Shown here in pieces: positions 42,646 to 51,766 of a stretch of 64,000 bases of DNA; within the stretch, counting starts at the first letter, position 1, and every line of letters starts with the position of its first letter. This DNA comes from JBGTFE01 sp036403235. Its GTDB lineage: Bacteria; Acidobacteriota; Blastocatellia; Pyrinomonadales; Pyrinomonadaceae. The notes beneath the pieces are model-generated. The model did not search any database. It saw only the letters and a list, made by a program, of their open reading frames with translations, and had not been told where the DNA came from. The position numbers and the translations under genes are program-made. The stretch spans positions 1 to 64,000 of the forward strand of contig DASWRI010000069.1 in assembly GCA_036403235.1 (NCBI GenBank), read 5' to 3'.

Positions 42646-43746
42646 TTACAACGATTCGTAAAGTTTTTTCAGTTCTCGCAGGTGCGCTTCGATACTGAAA
42701 TTTTCTCTGGCAAACTCAAGCGCGCGCTTTGCCAAATCAACTCGCAAACTCTCGTCCTTTAACAACTTCAAAATCTTTTCGCTCAAAACTACGCCGTTTT
42801 TAACCGGGAAAACTTCGGCGTACTGGCCGCCCGCGCTGGCTTCGAGCAGCGGTTCGATGTCCGAGACAATCATCGGTACGCCCGCCAGCATCGCTTCCGA
42901 GACGGCGACGGGCAGGCCTTCGTGCAAAGACGAAAAGACGAAAACGTCGAGCGCGTCCAAAACATCGGGCACGTCGGCGCGCGCGCCGAGAAAATGAACG
43001 CGGTCGATAATTTTGTTTTCGATACAGAAATTTATGCAGTCGGCGGCTTTGTCTTCCGCGCCCGGCTCGATTTTTCCGGCGAAAACGCAGTGCGCGTTCG
43101 GAATTTCGTTGAAAACGCGCGGCAGAGCTTTGCAAAGCGTGAGCTGGTCTTTGCGCGCGGCGCGATAAAAATTCCCGACTATTCCGATTAAAAGAGAATT
43201 TTTATCCAAACTGAGCTCTTCGCGCAGAGATTTTCCCGCCGGCTTTAATCTTTTGGCGTCAGCGCCGTTGTAGATGATTTTGAAATCTGCGGCGTCGAGC
43301 TTGTCTTTTTCGGCGTGCCATTTCTGCAAGCCGCGACTGACGACGATGTTGGCGTCCATTCGCGGAATCAAAAATTTGAGCGCCAGACGATTTTTTTTGT
43401 CGGTCAGAAAACCTTGAAAACTCAAAACTCTTTTGACTCGTTTGAGCCCGCGCGTCGCCAGATAAAGATGCAGACCTTCGACCGCCTGATAGCCGTGAAC
43501 GATTTCGATTTCGCGCTCCTTGATAATTTTGCGAAGCTGGGAAGCGAGATAAATATCGACCGGAAAGCGGCGGTTTAGCTTGACGAATTCCGCGCCCGAC
43601 GCGCGAAAATCTTCTTCCATCGCGCCGCCTTTCATCGTCGCGAGCGTCAAATCAATCCCAAACCGGCGCGCATTGCGGCAAACGTCGAGCGCCTGCATTT
43701 CCGCGCCGCCGCGATTGAGTGTGTCTAAAAGATGTAGAACTTTCAT
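42646..43746 (-). CDS. Glycosyltransferase family 4 (GT-B fold)
   Basis: A 366-residue retaining-type glycosyltransferase. The N-terminus (KVLHLLDTLNRGGAEMQAL) is typical of GT4 enzymes, and the donor-binding C-terminal domain has SSLHEGLPVAVSEAMLAGVPMI with the E-x7-E motif. It would add a sugar to a surface glycan precursor in the cytoplasm. It is divergent from the rest of the polysaccharide cluster across a palindrome. Confidence 0.9.
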   Translation of the reverse strand: MKVLHLLDTLNRGGAEMQALDVCRNARRFGIDLTLATMKGGAMEEDFRASGAEFVKLNRRFPVDIYLASQLRKIIKEREIEIVHGYQAVEGLHLYLATRGLKRVKRVLSFQGFLTDKKNRLALKFLIPRMDANIVVSRGLQKWHAEKDKLDAADFKIIYNGADAKRLKPAGKSLREELSLDKNSLLIGIVGNFYRAARKDQLTLCKALPRVFNEIPNAHCVFAGKIEPGAEDKAADCINFCIENKIIDRVHFLGARADVPDVLDALDVFVFSSLHEGLPVAVSEAMLAGVPMIVSDIEPLLEASAGGQYAEVFPVKNGVVLSEKILKLLKDESLRVDLAKRALEFARENFSIEAHLRELKKLYESL

Positions 43747-43748
43747 TT

Positions 43749-43825
43749 GGGTTTCAAGTTTCGGGTTTCAAGTTTCAGATTTCCAAGTCATTTGAATTGA
43801 AACTTGGAACTTGAAACCCGAAACC
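43749..43825. repeat. Heptamer palindrome, gtttcaa family, second copy, 77 nt
   Basis: Eleven 7-nt words: gggtttc, aagtttc, gggtttc, aagtttc, agatttc, a two-word centre, then tgaaact, tggaact, tgaaacc and cgaaacc. Word type and total length equal those of the locus at 3670, 40 kb away, but word order and spacer differ. It fills the divergent gap between two glycosyltransferase genes. Confidence 0.88.
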
Positions 43826-43838
43826 TTACAATGATTTT

Positions 43839-44780
43839 GTGCCTGAAGTTTCAATTCTCGTTCCGTCTTACAATCACGCGCCTTTTGTCGAACGCACTTT
43901 GCGCTCGATTTTCGCGCAGACGCTCGAGCCGAAAAAATTGATTGTAATTGACGACGGCTCAAAAGACGAATCAGCCGCGATTATCCGGCGCGTTCTGCGC
44001 GATTGCCCGTTTGAAAACGAATTTATCGAGAGAGAAAATCGCGGTCTGTGCACGAGCTTAAACGAGGGCTTTGAAAAAACGAACAGTGAATTTTTTGCTT
44101 ATCTCGGGTCGGACGACATCTGGCTTCCCGAATTTCTGGCGAGCCAGGTCGAATTATTAAACGAACGCCCGAAGGCCGCTCTGGCTTTCTGTCACGCGTT
44201 TGTCATCGACGAAAAAGACCGAATCATCGACTGCACCGACAATTGGACAAACTTTGCCGACGGCGATTTGTTGCCGACGCTGCTTCGCGGCATAATCTTT
44301 TCAAGCCCGGGCGTCGTCTATCGCCGCGCCGCGCTCGAAAATCGGCGCTGGAACGAAGCGGCGCGTCTCGAAGATTACGAAATGTATCTGAGACTTGCCG
44401 CCGGCGGCGAATTTGCGCGAAACGAAAAAGTTTTGTGCGCGTGGCGACAGCACGATTCGAATACGTCGGGCGATACGCCTTTGATGCTCGACGAAATGAT
44501 GGCGGCGCAAAATCTGCTGGCGGACGAACTTAAAATCAGCCGCGCCGAGCTTGAAAAAATTCAAAGGGAAGTAAAATTCGATGCGGTTTTTAATTTTGTA
44601 CGGCACGGACGCCGCCGCGAAGCCGCCGCGCTTTTTTACGAAAACTTGAGCGGCGCTCGCTCGGCGGCGCAAATTGCAAAAATGCTTTTTCGCCTCACCG
44701 TCCCGCCGACGCTTTTTCAATGGAACAGACAGAGGAAACGGCAAAAGGCGATTGAGAAATACGGAAAACTGGAAATTTGA
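43839..44780 (+). CDS. Glycosyltransferase family 2 (GT-A fold)
   Basis: A 313-residue enzyme starting at a GTG codon (VPEVSILVPSYNHAPFVERT). Nucleotide-sugar binding is shown by VIDDGSKDES and the DxD-like YLGSDDIW; the acceptor region RLEDYEMYLRLAAGG follows. The C-terminal 80 residues are helical and basic. There is no clear ribosome site, since the palindrome ends just upstream. It opens the plus-strand part of the surface-polysaccharide cluster. Confidence 0.88.
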   Translation: MPEVSILVPSYNHAPFVERTLRSIFAQTLEPKKLIVIDDGSKDESAAIIRRVLRDCPFENEFIERENRGLCTSLNEGFEKTNSEFFAYLGSDDIWLPEFLASQVELLNERPKAALAFCHAFVIDEKDRIIDCTDNWTNFADGDLLPTLLRGIIFSSPGVVYRRAALENRRWNEAARLEDYEMYLRLAAGGEFARNEKVLCAWRQHDSNTSGDTPLMLDEMMAAQNLLADELKISRAELEKIQREVKFDAVFNFVRHGRRREAAALFYENLSGARSAAQIAKMLFRLTVPPTLFQWNRQRKRQKAIEKYGKLEI

Positions 44781-44787
44781 GAAAAGA

Positions 44788-44864
44788 TTTGCACCGCAGA
44801 GACGCCGAGGAAGCAGAGAAAACTTATTAAAAATTCTCCGTGTTCAGAGTGTCTCTGTGGTAAA
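44788..44864. repeat. Octamer hairpin, ctctgtgt family, second copy
   Basis: The left arm 44788-44821 carries accgcaga and gacgccga, the right arm 44834-44864 tctccgtg and gtctctgt. Pairing is imperfect. It lies between the GT2 and permease genes and resembles the locus at 39136. Confidence 0.7.
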
Positions 44865-44873
44865 AATTAATAA

Positions 44874-45692
44874 ATGCAGGAAATCACCAAAATCAAACCG
44901 TCGGACGCGTGGCTGCACCTTGACCTGAAAGACCTCTGGGCTTACCGCGAGCTGCTTTATTTTCTGACCTGGCGCGATGTCAAAATTCGCTATAAACAAA
45001 CGGCAATCGGGGTTTTGTGGGCGGTGTTACAGCCTGTTTTGACGACGGCGATTTTCACCGTTTTGTTCAGCAATTTCGCGCAGTTTCAAACCAGAGAGAT
45101 TCCGTATCCGCTTTTTGCTTTGAGCGGGCTGATGATTTGGCTTTTTGTTCATACCTCGATAACGATGGCGTCGGGCAGCTTTGTCAGCAACACGAATCTT
45201 GTCACGAAAGTTTATTTTCCTCGTCTTATCGTGCCGCTTGCTGCGACGTTTGCCGCGCTCATCGATTTGCTTTTCAGCTTTGCAATTTTGGTTATTTTGA
45301 TGATTTGGTACGGCGTAAATTTAAGCTGGCAAATCGCTCTCGCGCCTGTATTTCTCGTTCTGGCAATCGTTCAAACCGCTGCTTTCGGCGCGCTTTTTTC
45401 CGCGCTCAACGTGCGTTTTCGCGATGTAAAATTTGCTTTGCCGTTCGCTTTGCAGGTTTGGATGCTGGCGTCACCGATTTTTTACCCGTCAAATATTTTG
45501 TCGGAAAAATGGCGCTTAATTTTTGCCATAAATCCTCTGACGGGAATTTTGGAAGGCTTTCGCGCCGCACTTTTCGGGACGCGCTTTGACTGGACGGTAA
45601 TTGCGATTTCTTCCGCTTCGGTTTTAATTTTGCTCCTTTTTTCGCTTTTCGTTTTTAAACGGATGGAAGATGATTTTGCGGATTTGATATGA
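44874..45692 (+). CDS. wzm: ABC-2 type polysaccharide exporter permease (Wzm-like)
   Basis: A 272-residue membrane protein with six helices. The cytoplasmic amphipathic stretch RELLYFLTWRDVKIRYKQTA is the hallmark of Wzm/TagG-type permeases, and the AINPLTGILEGFRAALFG region precedes the last helix. With the Wzt-type ATPase encoded 860 bp downstream it would flip lipid-linked polysaccharide across the inner membrane. Confidence 0.93.
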   Translation: MQEITKIKPSDAWLHLDLKDLWAYRELLYFLTWRDVKIRYKQTAIGVLWAVLQPVLTTAIFTVLFSNFAQFQTREIPYPLFALSGLMIWLFVHTSITMASGSFVSNTNLVTKVYFPRLIVPLAATFAALIDLLFSFAILVILMIWYGVNLSWQIALAPVFLVLAIVQTAAFGALFSALNVRFRDVKFALPFALQVWMLASPIFYPSNILSEKWRLIFAINPLTGILEGFRAALFGTRFDWTVIAISSASVLILLLFSLFVFKRMEDDFADLI

Positions 45693-45696
45693 TTTT

Positions 45697-46434
45697 ATGA
45701 TGACTCGTGAAGAAAAACTTCTTCTCCATGTAAAAAAAGACGGATTCAGAGTGGAAATCGGCGCCAGTCACGCTCCGATTGCGCCAAAAAAATCCGGCTA
45801 CAATGTTCATATCATCGAGCGCGCAACCCGTGAAGAGCTGCTCGAAAAATACAAAGGCGACAACGTAAATTTAGACAATATCGAGGAAGTCGATTTTGTT
45901 TGGAAAGGCGAAGACTATTCCGAGCTGACCGGCAAAACCGGTTTTTACGATTGGCTAATTGCCTCGCACGTTATCGAGCATGTTCCGAATTTAATCGGTT
46001 TTCTCAATTCCTGCGATAAAATTTTGAAGAAAACGGGCGTTCTTTCGCTGGCGATTCCCGATGCGCGGTTTTGCTTCGACCATTTTCGACCGCTCACGGG
46101 TTTGTCCAAAGTTTTAGACGCTCATTATCAAAATTCGAAAGTCCACACGCCCGGCTCTGTTGTGGAATATAATTTGAATCTTGTTTTACGAGATAATTAT
46201 CTGGATTGGGGAGAAAATGCCCTTCTCAAAGAAGAATATTCTTTTTCCGCATCTCGTGAGGAAGTTCTCAAGATTTTGGAAAAATCTCTCGAAAACAAAG
46301 AATATATTGATTGTCATGCGTGGTGTTTTACGCCGCATTCTTTTCGGCTAATGATTCACGACCTCTACGAGCTGGGCTTTATCAAGTTGAAAGAAGTGGA
46401 TTTTTTCGCCTCGGAGGGACGAATCCTAACTTAG
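45697..46434 (+). CDS. SAM-dependent methyltransferase, probably truncated by a frameshift
   Basis: A 245-residue class I methyltransferase. VEIGASHAPIAPKKSGYNVH marks the SAM site and YDWLIASHVIEHVPNLIGFL the following motif. It starts 4 bp after the permease stop. The product ends abruptly in FFASEGRILT. In the +2 frame the text continues TNPNLVLKTGLIKMKDKARF and a basic end to 46526, which would give a better C-terminus after one base shift near 46418-46424. It probably methylates a sugar of the exported glycan. Confidence 0.8.
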   Translation: MMTREEKLLLHVKKDGFRVEIGASHAPIAPKKSGYNVHIIERATREELLEKYKGDNVNLDNIEEVDFVWKGEDYSELTGKTGFYDWLIASHVIEHVPNLIGFLNSCDKILKKTGVLSLAIPDARFCFDHFRPLTGLSKVLDAHYQNSKVHTPGSVVEYNLNLVLRDNYLDWGENALLKEEYSFSASREEVLKILEKSLENKEYIDCHAWCFTPHSFRLMIHDLYELGFIKLKEVDFFASEGRILT

Positions 46435-46553
46435 TGCTCAAAACAGGTTTGATTAAGATGAAGGATAAAGCGCGATTCAGGTTTAGAAATTTTATAAGAA
46501 AAAAGCGGCGTCGTCTGGGATTGTAAAAATCAACCGATGCATTTTCGATAAAA

Positions 46554-47789
46554 ATGAAAGCTGTCGAAGTAAAAAACATTTCAAAACTTTACTATCTTGG
46601 CGGAAAGAAAACCAATTCTTTCCGCGAGGCTTTGACAAATATCGGCAAACGCCAGGAGAAAGAAGAGTTATGGGCTTTGCGGGGTGTAAATTTTGAAGTT
46701 TCGCAAGGCGAAACGCTCGGTATTATCGGCAACAACGGCGCGGGCAAATCGACTTTGCTGAAAATTCTCTCGCGCATCACGAAGCCTTCAAGCGGAACGG
46801 CTGAAATTCGCGGGCGCGTCGGAAGCTTGCTTGAAGTCGGGACGGGTTTTCACAATGAACTTTCCGGCAGAGAAAACATTTATCTAAACGGCGCGATTCT
46901 GGGTATGAAACACGCCGAAATAGAAAAGAAATTTGATGAAATCGTCGCTTTTTCCGAGCTCGAAAAATTTCTCGACACGCCCGTCAAACATTATTCTTCG
47001 GGAATGTATATGCGTCTCGCTTTTGCCGTCGCCGCGCATCTCGAACCGGAGATTTTGATTGTCGACGAAGTTTTGGCCGTCGGCGATATGGCGTTTCAGA
47101 AAAAATGTCTGAACAAAATGCGCGATGTCAGCGGGTCGGGGCGAACGGTGCTTTTTGTTTCGCACGATATGTCTTCAATCACGCGCATCTGTAGTCGTGC
47201 TATTGCTCTTGACCAGGGAAAAATCACCGGCGAAGGCGAGGCGTCGGAAGTGGTGCGCGAGTATCTTTCATCGAGTTGGGGAATGCGAAGCGAGCGCACA
47301 TTTGAAAGCGGCTTGCAGCAGCCGCAGAGCGAATTTGTGCGCCTTGAAAACGTCAGAATAGTTAATGAACAGGGCGAAACTTGCGGCACCTTCGACATTA
47401 GAAAAAAAATCGGCATCGAAATAACTTATGAGGTTTTGCAGCCGGGACAAATTCTTCTGCCGAATTATCAGGTCTATAATCAGGGACGCCTGCATCTTTT
47501 TACGATTCAGGACGTGGCAAGCGAGTGGAGCAGGCGCGAAAAGGAAAAAGGCAAATATACCAGTACAGGTTGGATTCCGGGCAATCTTATGGCGGAAGGC
47601 TCATTTTTCATTAATGTCGCGATTGTAACTTATCTGCCGAAAATAAACGTTCATTTTAACGCGCAGGAAGTCGTCAGCTTCGACATTTTCGACCCGATGA
47701 CCGGCGACACCGCGCGCGGCGACCTTGCCGGGAGAATGGACGGCGTAATGCGCCCGCTGGTTAATTGGGAAACGAAACTTGATATATGA
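46554..47789 (+). CDS. wzt: ABC exporter ATPase with C-terminal glycan-binding domain (Wzt-like)
   Basis: A 411-residue ATPase. The N-terminal nucleotide-binding domain shows Walker A GNNGAGKSTLLK, signature YSSGMYMRLAFA and Walker B ILIVDEVLAVGD. Residues about 255-411 form the beta-sandwich Wzt_C domain, which in O9a-type systems recognises the terminal modification (for example methylation) of the finished polysaccharide. The two methyltransferase genes that flank it fit such a chain-end mark. Confidence 0.93.
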   Translation: MKAVEVKNISKLYYLGGKKTNSFREALTNIGKRQEKEELWALRGVNFEVSQGETLGIIGNNGAGKSTLLKILSRITKPSSGTAEIRGRVGSLLEVGTGFHNELSGRENIYLNGAILGMKHAEIEKKFDEIVAFSELEKFLDTPVKHYSSGMYMRLAFAVAAHLEPEILIVDEVLAVGDMAFQKKCLNKMRDVSGSGRTVLFVSHDMSSITRICSRAIALDQGKITGEGEASEVVREYLSSSWGMRSERTFESGLQQPQSEFVRLENVRIVNEQGETCGTFDIRKKIGIEITYEVLQPGQILLPNYQVYNQGRLHLFTIQDVASEWSRREKEKGKYTSTGWIPGNLMAEGSFFINVAIVTYLPKINVHFNAQEVVSFDIFDPMTGDTARGDLAGRMDGVMRPLVNWETKLDI

Positions 47790-47840
47790 GCGGCAAGTAA
47801 AATAAAGTTACCTTTTGCGTTTCCGTCGATAATTTAATTA

Positions 47841-48668
47841 ATGCTTTTCAATCCTTTAGAACATCCGACCTGTCTTGAATTTCCGCTCTGGCTCGAAGAA
47901 ACGGCCTGGGCCGGACACATTCCGTTCGCCATGTTTTTAGTCAGCGCGCTGCGCCCGCGCACGTTTGTCGAGCTCGGCGCGTATCGCGGCGTTTCTTACT
48001 GCGCTTTCTGTCAGGCGGTAAAATCTCTCAAAACAGAAACGAAATGTTACGCGGTCGATACCTGGCGGGGCGACGAGCACGCCGGAGCGCTCGAAGAAGA
48101 CGTGCTGGCGAAATTAAAAGCGCACCACGACCCGCTTTACGCCGATTTTTCGCGCCTCGTGCAGACGACTTTTGACGAAGCGTTAAATAATTTTGCCGAT
48201 GGCTCGATTGATTTGCTGCACATTGACGGCTTTCACACATTCGAGGCCGTCAAACACGATTTTGAAACGTGGAAACCGAAAATGTCGGAGCGCGGCATTG
48301 TTATTTTCCACGATACAAATGTTCGGGAAAAAGATTTCGGCGTCTGGAAATTCTGGGACGAAATAAGGCGCGAATTTCCGCATTTTGAATTTCTGCACTC
48401 GCACGGGCTCGGCGTTCTGGCAATCGGCGCGGAAATTCCCGAAAATATTAAATTTTTATTTGAGACGGGCGAAAAGGAAAAGTTTTTGATTCGGGAATTT
48501 TTCCAGCAATTCGGTTCGAGAATCGAAGCCGTCGAACGCTTAAACAATCAACAAATCTACATCAGCGATTTGCAGACTTACGAGCGCACCGTAAAAAAAT
48601 CGAGAATAATGCGGCTTTACCGGATTTTGATGAATGAAGGCGTCGGAGGCGTCGTCAAACGTTTATAA
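47841..48668 (+). CDS. Class I SAM-dependent methyltransferase (Methyltransf_24/CmcI-like)
   Basis: A 275-residue protein. The SAM loop is FVELGAYRGVSYCAFCQAV; YAVDTWRGDEHAG and LLHIDGFHTFEAVKHDFETW follow, the latter with the metal-binding HIDGxH motif seen in sugar O-methyltransferases. The C-terminal 70 residues are a helical, partly coiled extension. It lies between wzt and a membrane-protein gene in the polysaccharide cluster. Confidence 0.85.
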   Translation: MLFNPLEHPTCLEFPLWLEETAWAGHIPFAMFLVSALRPRTFVELGAYRGVSYCAFCQAVKSLKTETKCYAVDTWRGDEHAGALEEDVLAKLKAHHDPLYADFSRLVQTTFDEALNNFADGSIDLLHIDGFHTFEAVKHDFETWKPKMSERGIVIFHDTNVREKDFGVWKFWDEIRREFPHFEFLHSHGLGVLAIGAEIPENIKFLFETGEKEKFLIREFFQQFGSRIEAVERLNNQQIYISDLQTYERTVKKSRIMRLYRILMNEGVGGVVKRL

Positions 48669-48701
48669 CGCCCTGTTTCCGCGAAAGATACGCTGAGGAT
48701 T

Positions 48702-49967
48702 ATGTTTAATATAAACAAGCTCGCCGGACGCCGTTATCTGTTTTATCTTTTGTCCTCGGCAGCTTCTTTTCTGATAATTTTCAGCCGCCGTCCCGACGCC
48801 GTTCTCAATCCGCAGTTTTGGGCCGAAGACGGCAAAGTCTGGTATGCAAACGCCTATAATAACGGCGCGATTTACTCGTTTTTCACGCCCGAAGCCGGAT
48901 ATTATCAAACGATTTCGCGGCTCGTCGCCGTTTTCGCTCAAGCATTTCCGCTCGGCTGCGCGCCTTTGATTTTTAATCTGGCGGCGATTTTTTGCAAAAT
49001 TCTAGTCGTTAATTTTCTGCTCTCTGCGCGGTTTTCAAAGCTGATTCCGAACATGACAGGCAGAATTTTAATCGCCTTCGTTTATCTCGCACTGCCGCAC
49101 TCAAACGAAACTCACGCCAACCTGACAAACGCGCAATGGCACCTCGCTTTGCTCAGCTTTTTGATTATCGTCGCCGCGCCGAGCGATAAAACGCTCTGGA
49201 AAATTTTCGATGGCGCGATGCTTTCGATTTCCGTCCTGAGCGGGCCTTTCTGTCTGCTGCTTGTGCCCGTCGCCGCCGTCAAGTGGTTCAAAACGCGCGA
49301 CGGCTGGACGATTGTTCTGATTGCGATTTTGGCCGCCGGTTCGATGATTCAAATGAGCTCGCTTTTGACGACCGACCGGCCTTCGTCGCAGCCCCTGGGC
49401 GCGAACGCCGGGTTGTTTCTGAAAATCGTCGGCGGTCATCTTTTTCTCGACGCAATCATCGGCGATAGAATTTATTCGCGTCTTTTTAACCGCTCGCTGT
49501 GGAACGAATGGACGGCGATTCCGGTAAATTTAATCGGTTTCGGACTGCTGACTTATGCTTTCGTAAAATCGAATCCGGAGTTGCGCCTGTTTATATTTTT
49601 CGCCTTTTTAATAATTTCCGGCGCGCTCGCTTTTCCGGCGATAAGCAGCGAAGTGCCGCAGTGGACGGCGATGTGGGCGCCCGGAATCGGCTCAAGATAC
49701 TGGCTGATACCGATTTTCTGCTGCTTCGCTTCCTGGCTTTACCTTGCCCGAAACGCCGAGATTTTGTTTGTTCGCTATGTTTCAATCTTACTGCTCGTTT
49801 TCTCTTTATTCGGAATCGCGACCGATTGGAAATATCCGCGATTTAAGGATTTGGAATTTCAAAAATACGCCGCCGAATTTGAAAATGCGCCGGCCGGGCA
49901 GGAAGTCTTTATTCCGATAAATCCCGAACCGTGGGATATGCGTTTGGTAAAAAAACAGGCGAGATGA
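48702..49967 (+). CDS. Polytopic membrane protein, GT-C-like
   Basis: A 421-residue protein with about ten hydrophobic helices and a larger extracytoplasmic loop after the first helix (NPQFWAEDGKVWYANAYNNG), where an acidic pair (E-D) could serve as a GT-C-type catalytic site. The protein is not similar enough to a named GT-C family for me to assign it. It overlaps the next glycosyltransferase gene by 4 bp (ATGA), so the two are translated together. Confidence 0.7.
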   Translation: MFNINKLAGRRYLFYLLSSAASFLIIFSRRPDAVLNPQFWAEDGKVWYANAYNNGAIYSFFTPEAGYYQTISRLVAVFAQAFPLGCAPLIFNLAAIFCKILVVNFLLSARFSKLIPNMTGRILIAFVYLALPHSNETHANLTNAQWHLALLSFLIIVAAPSDKTLWKIFDGAMLSISVLSGPFCLLLVPVAAVKWFKTRDGWTIVLIAILAAGSMIQMSSLLTTDRPSSQPLGANAGLFLKIVGGHLFLDAIIGDRIYSRLFNRSLWNEWTAIPVNLIGFGLLTYAFVKSNPELRLFIFFAFLIISGALAFPAISSEVPQWTAMWAPGIGSRYWLIPIFCCFASWLYLARNAEILFVRYVSILLLVFSLFGIATDWKYPRFKDLEFQKYAAEFENAPAGQEVFIPINPEPWDMRLVKKQAR

Positions 49968-51766
49968 AATATCTGTCAAAAATCAAGGAAAAGTCAGCGA
50001 AGATAAGCCGAATCGGAAAAGACGAGGGCTGGTCGGGAATAAAACTGTATTTGAAAGGCCTTCGCTCGGAACGCAGGCAGAAAAAAGATTACCAAAAGTG
50101 GATAAAAGCACACGAAATTACCCGGAGAGCGCGCCGGCAAATGCATCTCGAAATCGAATCGTTTTCGCTCAGACCGAAAATTTCCGTCGTCATGCCGGTT
50201 TACAACGTCGGCGAAAAATGGCTGCGTTTGTGCATCGAATCGGTTCTCGGGCAGATTTACGAAAATTGGGAATTCTGCATCGCCGATGACGCTTCGCCGT
50301 CGCCGCACGTGCGTAAAATTCTGGAAGAATATGCCGCGCGCGACGAGCGCATAAAAACGATTTTCCGCCGCGAAAACGGGCATATTTCCGCCGCTTCGAA
50401 TTCCGCGCTGGAGCTGGCGACCGGCGAATTCACGGCGCTTTTAGACCACGACGACGAGCTCTCGGAAGACGCGCTTTTCCGGGTCGCAAAAGAGATAAAC
50501 GATTTTCCCGACGCCCGGATGATTTATTCGGACGAAGATTTGATTGACGAGCGAGGGAGGCGTTTCGGGCCGAAATTCAAGCCCGATTGGAGTCTCGATT
50601 TGTTTTACTCTTTGAATTTAATCACGCACCTGTCGATTTATCGAACGGAGATTTTGCGGCGCGTCGAAGGTTTTCGCATCGGCGCGGAAGGCAGTCAGGA
50701 TTACGATTTGGCGATGCGCGTCGTCGAGCAGATTTCGGAAAATCAAATCCGGCATATTCCGCGCGTTTTATATCACTGGCGCGCGATTCAAGGCTCGGTC
50801 GCTTTTTCGATGGAGGAAAAACCATACGCGCACGAACGCGCCAGAGACGCGCTTCGGGCGCATTTCGAAAGAACCGGCAAAAAAGCGACGGTCAGCCGCG
50901 CGATTATCAATCTGCATCGAGTCCGCTACGATTTGCCCGAAAATCTGCCGAAAGTCAGCTTGATTTTAGAGGCGAGCGAAGATTTTGGCTTTACCGAAAA
51001 GGCGATAGAAAATTTTGTCGCGCAAACTGATTACGCAAATTTTGAAATCGTTTTGGTTTTACGGACGGGCGCGGCGAAAAACAGCGAGCAGGAATTAGCC
51101 CCAACTTTCTCGAAGTTTTCCGCCTCGGCGCTGAAAATCATAGTTTGCGATAAGCAATCCGAAGCCGCAAAATTAAATTTTGCCGCCGCGCAGTCGGACG
51201 GCGAGATTTTGTGTTTTGTCGATTTAAATTTAAAACCGCTTGCCAAAGACTGGCTGACGGAGCTCGCAAGTTTTGCTTTTCAAAAGGAAATCGGCGCGGT
51301 CGGTGCAAAGCTCTTGTATAAGAACGGAAGCGTTTTGCACGGCGGTCTGATTATCGGGGCGAATGATACGGTCGGCGTCGCTCATCAAAATCTGCCGCGG
51401 GCGAGCGGCGGAAATTTTCTGCGCGCGCGGTTAATCAATAATTTTTCGGCCGTTTCCGTTTCGTGTCTGGCCGTCAGGCGCGAAGTTTTTCGCGAGTTCG
51501 GAGGCTTCGATGCGGAAAATCTGCCGGACAAATTTTTCGACGCCGATTTTTGTCTGCGTCTGCGCGAGAAAAATTATCGAATCGTCTTTACGCCTTACGC
51601 CGAATTAATCAAAGCGAGCGAGAAAATGCCGGTGAGCGCGGAAAAAGCGCCGACCGATGCGGAAAGAAAATATTTCAGCCGCAGATGGCAAAAGCTCGTC
51701 GAGCGCGACCCGTTTTATAATCCGAACTTATCAAAAAAAGACGCGAGCTTTTCGATTGACGTCTAG
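49964..51766 (+). CDS. Tandem-domain glycosyltransferase (two GT2 modules)
   Basis: A 600-residue protein. A basic helical lead (1-65) is followed by a full GT2 domain (PKISVVMPVYNVGEKWLRLC; ADDASPSPHV; LDHDDELSEDALF with the metal DxD; GSQDYDLAMRV). A second GT-A module (about 310-580; PKVSLILEASEDFGF; GAVGAKLLYKNGSVLHGGLI; FDADFCLRLREKNYR) follows. Its DxD is less clear. Such tandem enzymes build repeating disaccharides. The start at 49964 overlaps the preceding stop codon, which makes it the better choice over 49931. Confidence 0.9.
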   Translation: MKYLSKIKEKSAKISRIGKDEGWSGIKLYLKGLRSERRQKKDYQKWIKAHEITRRARRQMHLEIESFSLRPKISVVMPVYNVGEKWLRLCIESVLGQIYENWEFCIADDASPSPHVRKILEEYAARDERIKTIFRRENGHISAASNSALELATGEFTALLDHDDELSEDALFRVAKEINDFPDARMIYSDEDLIDERGRRFGPKFKPDWSLDLFYSLNLITHLSIYRTEILRRVEGFRIGAEGSQDYDLAMRVVEQISENQIRHIPRVLYHWRAIQGSVAFSMEEKPYAHERARDALRAHFERTGKKATVSRAIINLHRVRYDLPENLPKVSLILEASEDFGFTEKAIENFVAQTDYANFEIVLVLRTGAAKNSEQELAPTFSKFSASALKIIVCDKQSEAAKLNFAAAQSDGEILCFVDLNLKPLAKDWLTELASFAFQKEIGAVGAKLLYKNGSVLHGGLIIGANDTVGVAHQNLPRASGGNFLRARLINNFSAVSVSCLAVRREVFREFGGFDAENLPDKFFDADFCLRLREKNYRIVFTPYAELIKASEKMPVSAEKAPTDAERKYFSRRWQKLVERDPFYNPNLSKKDASFSIDV

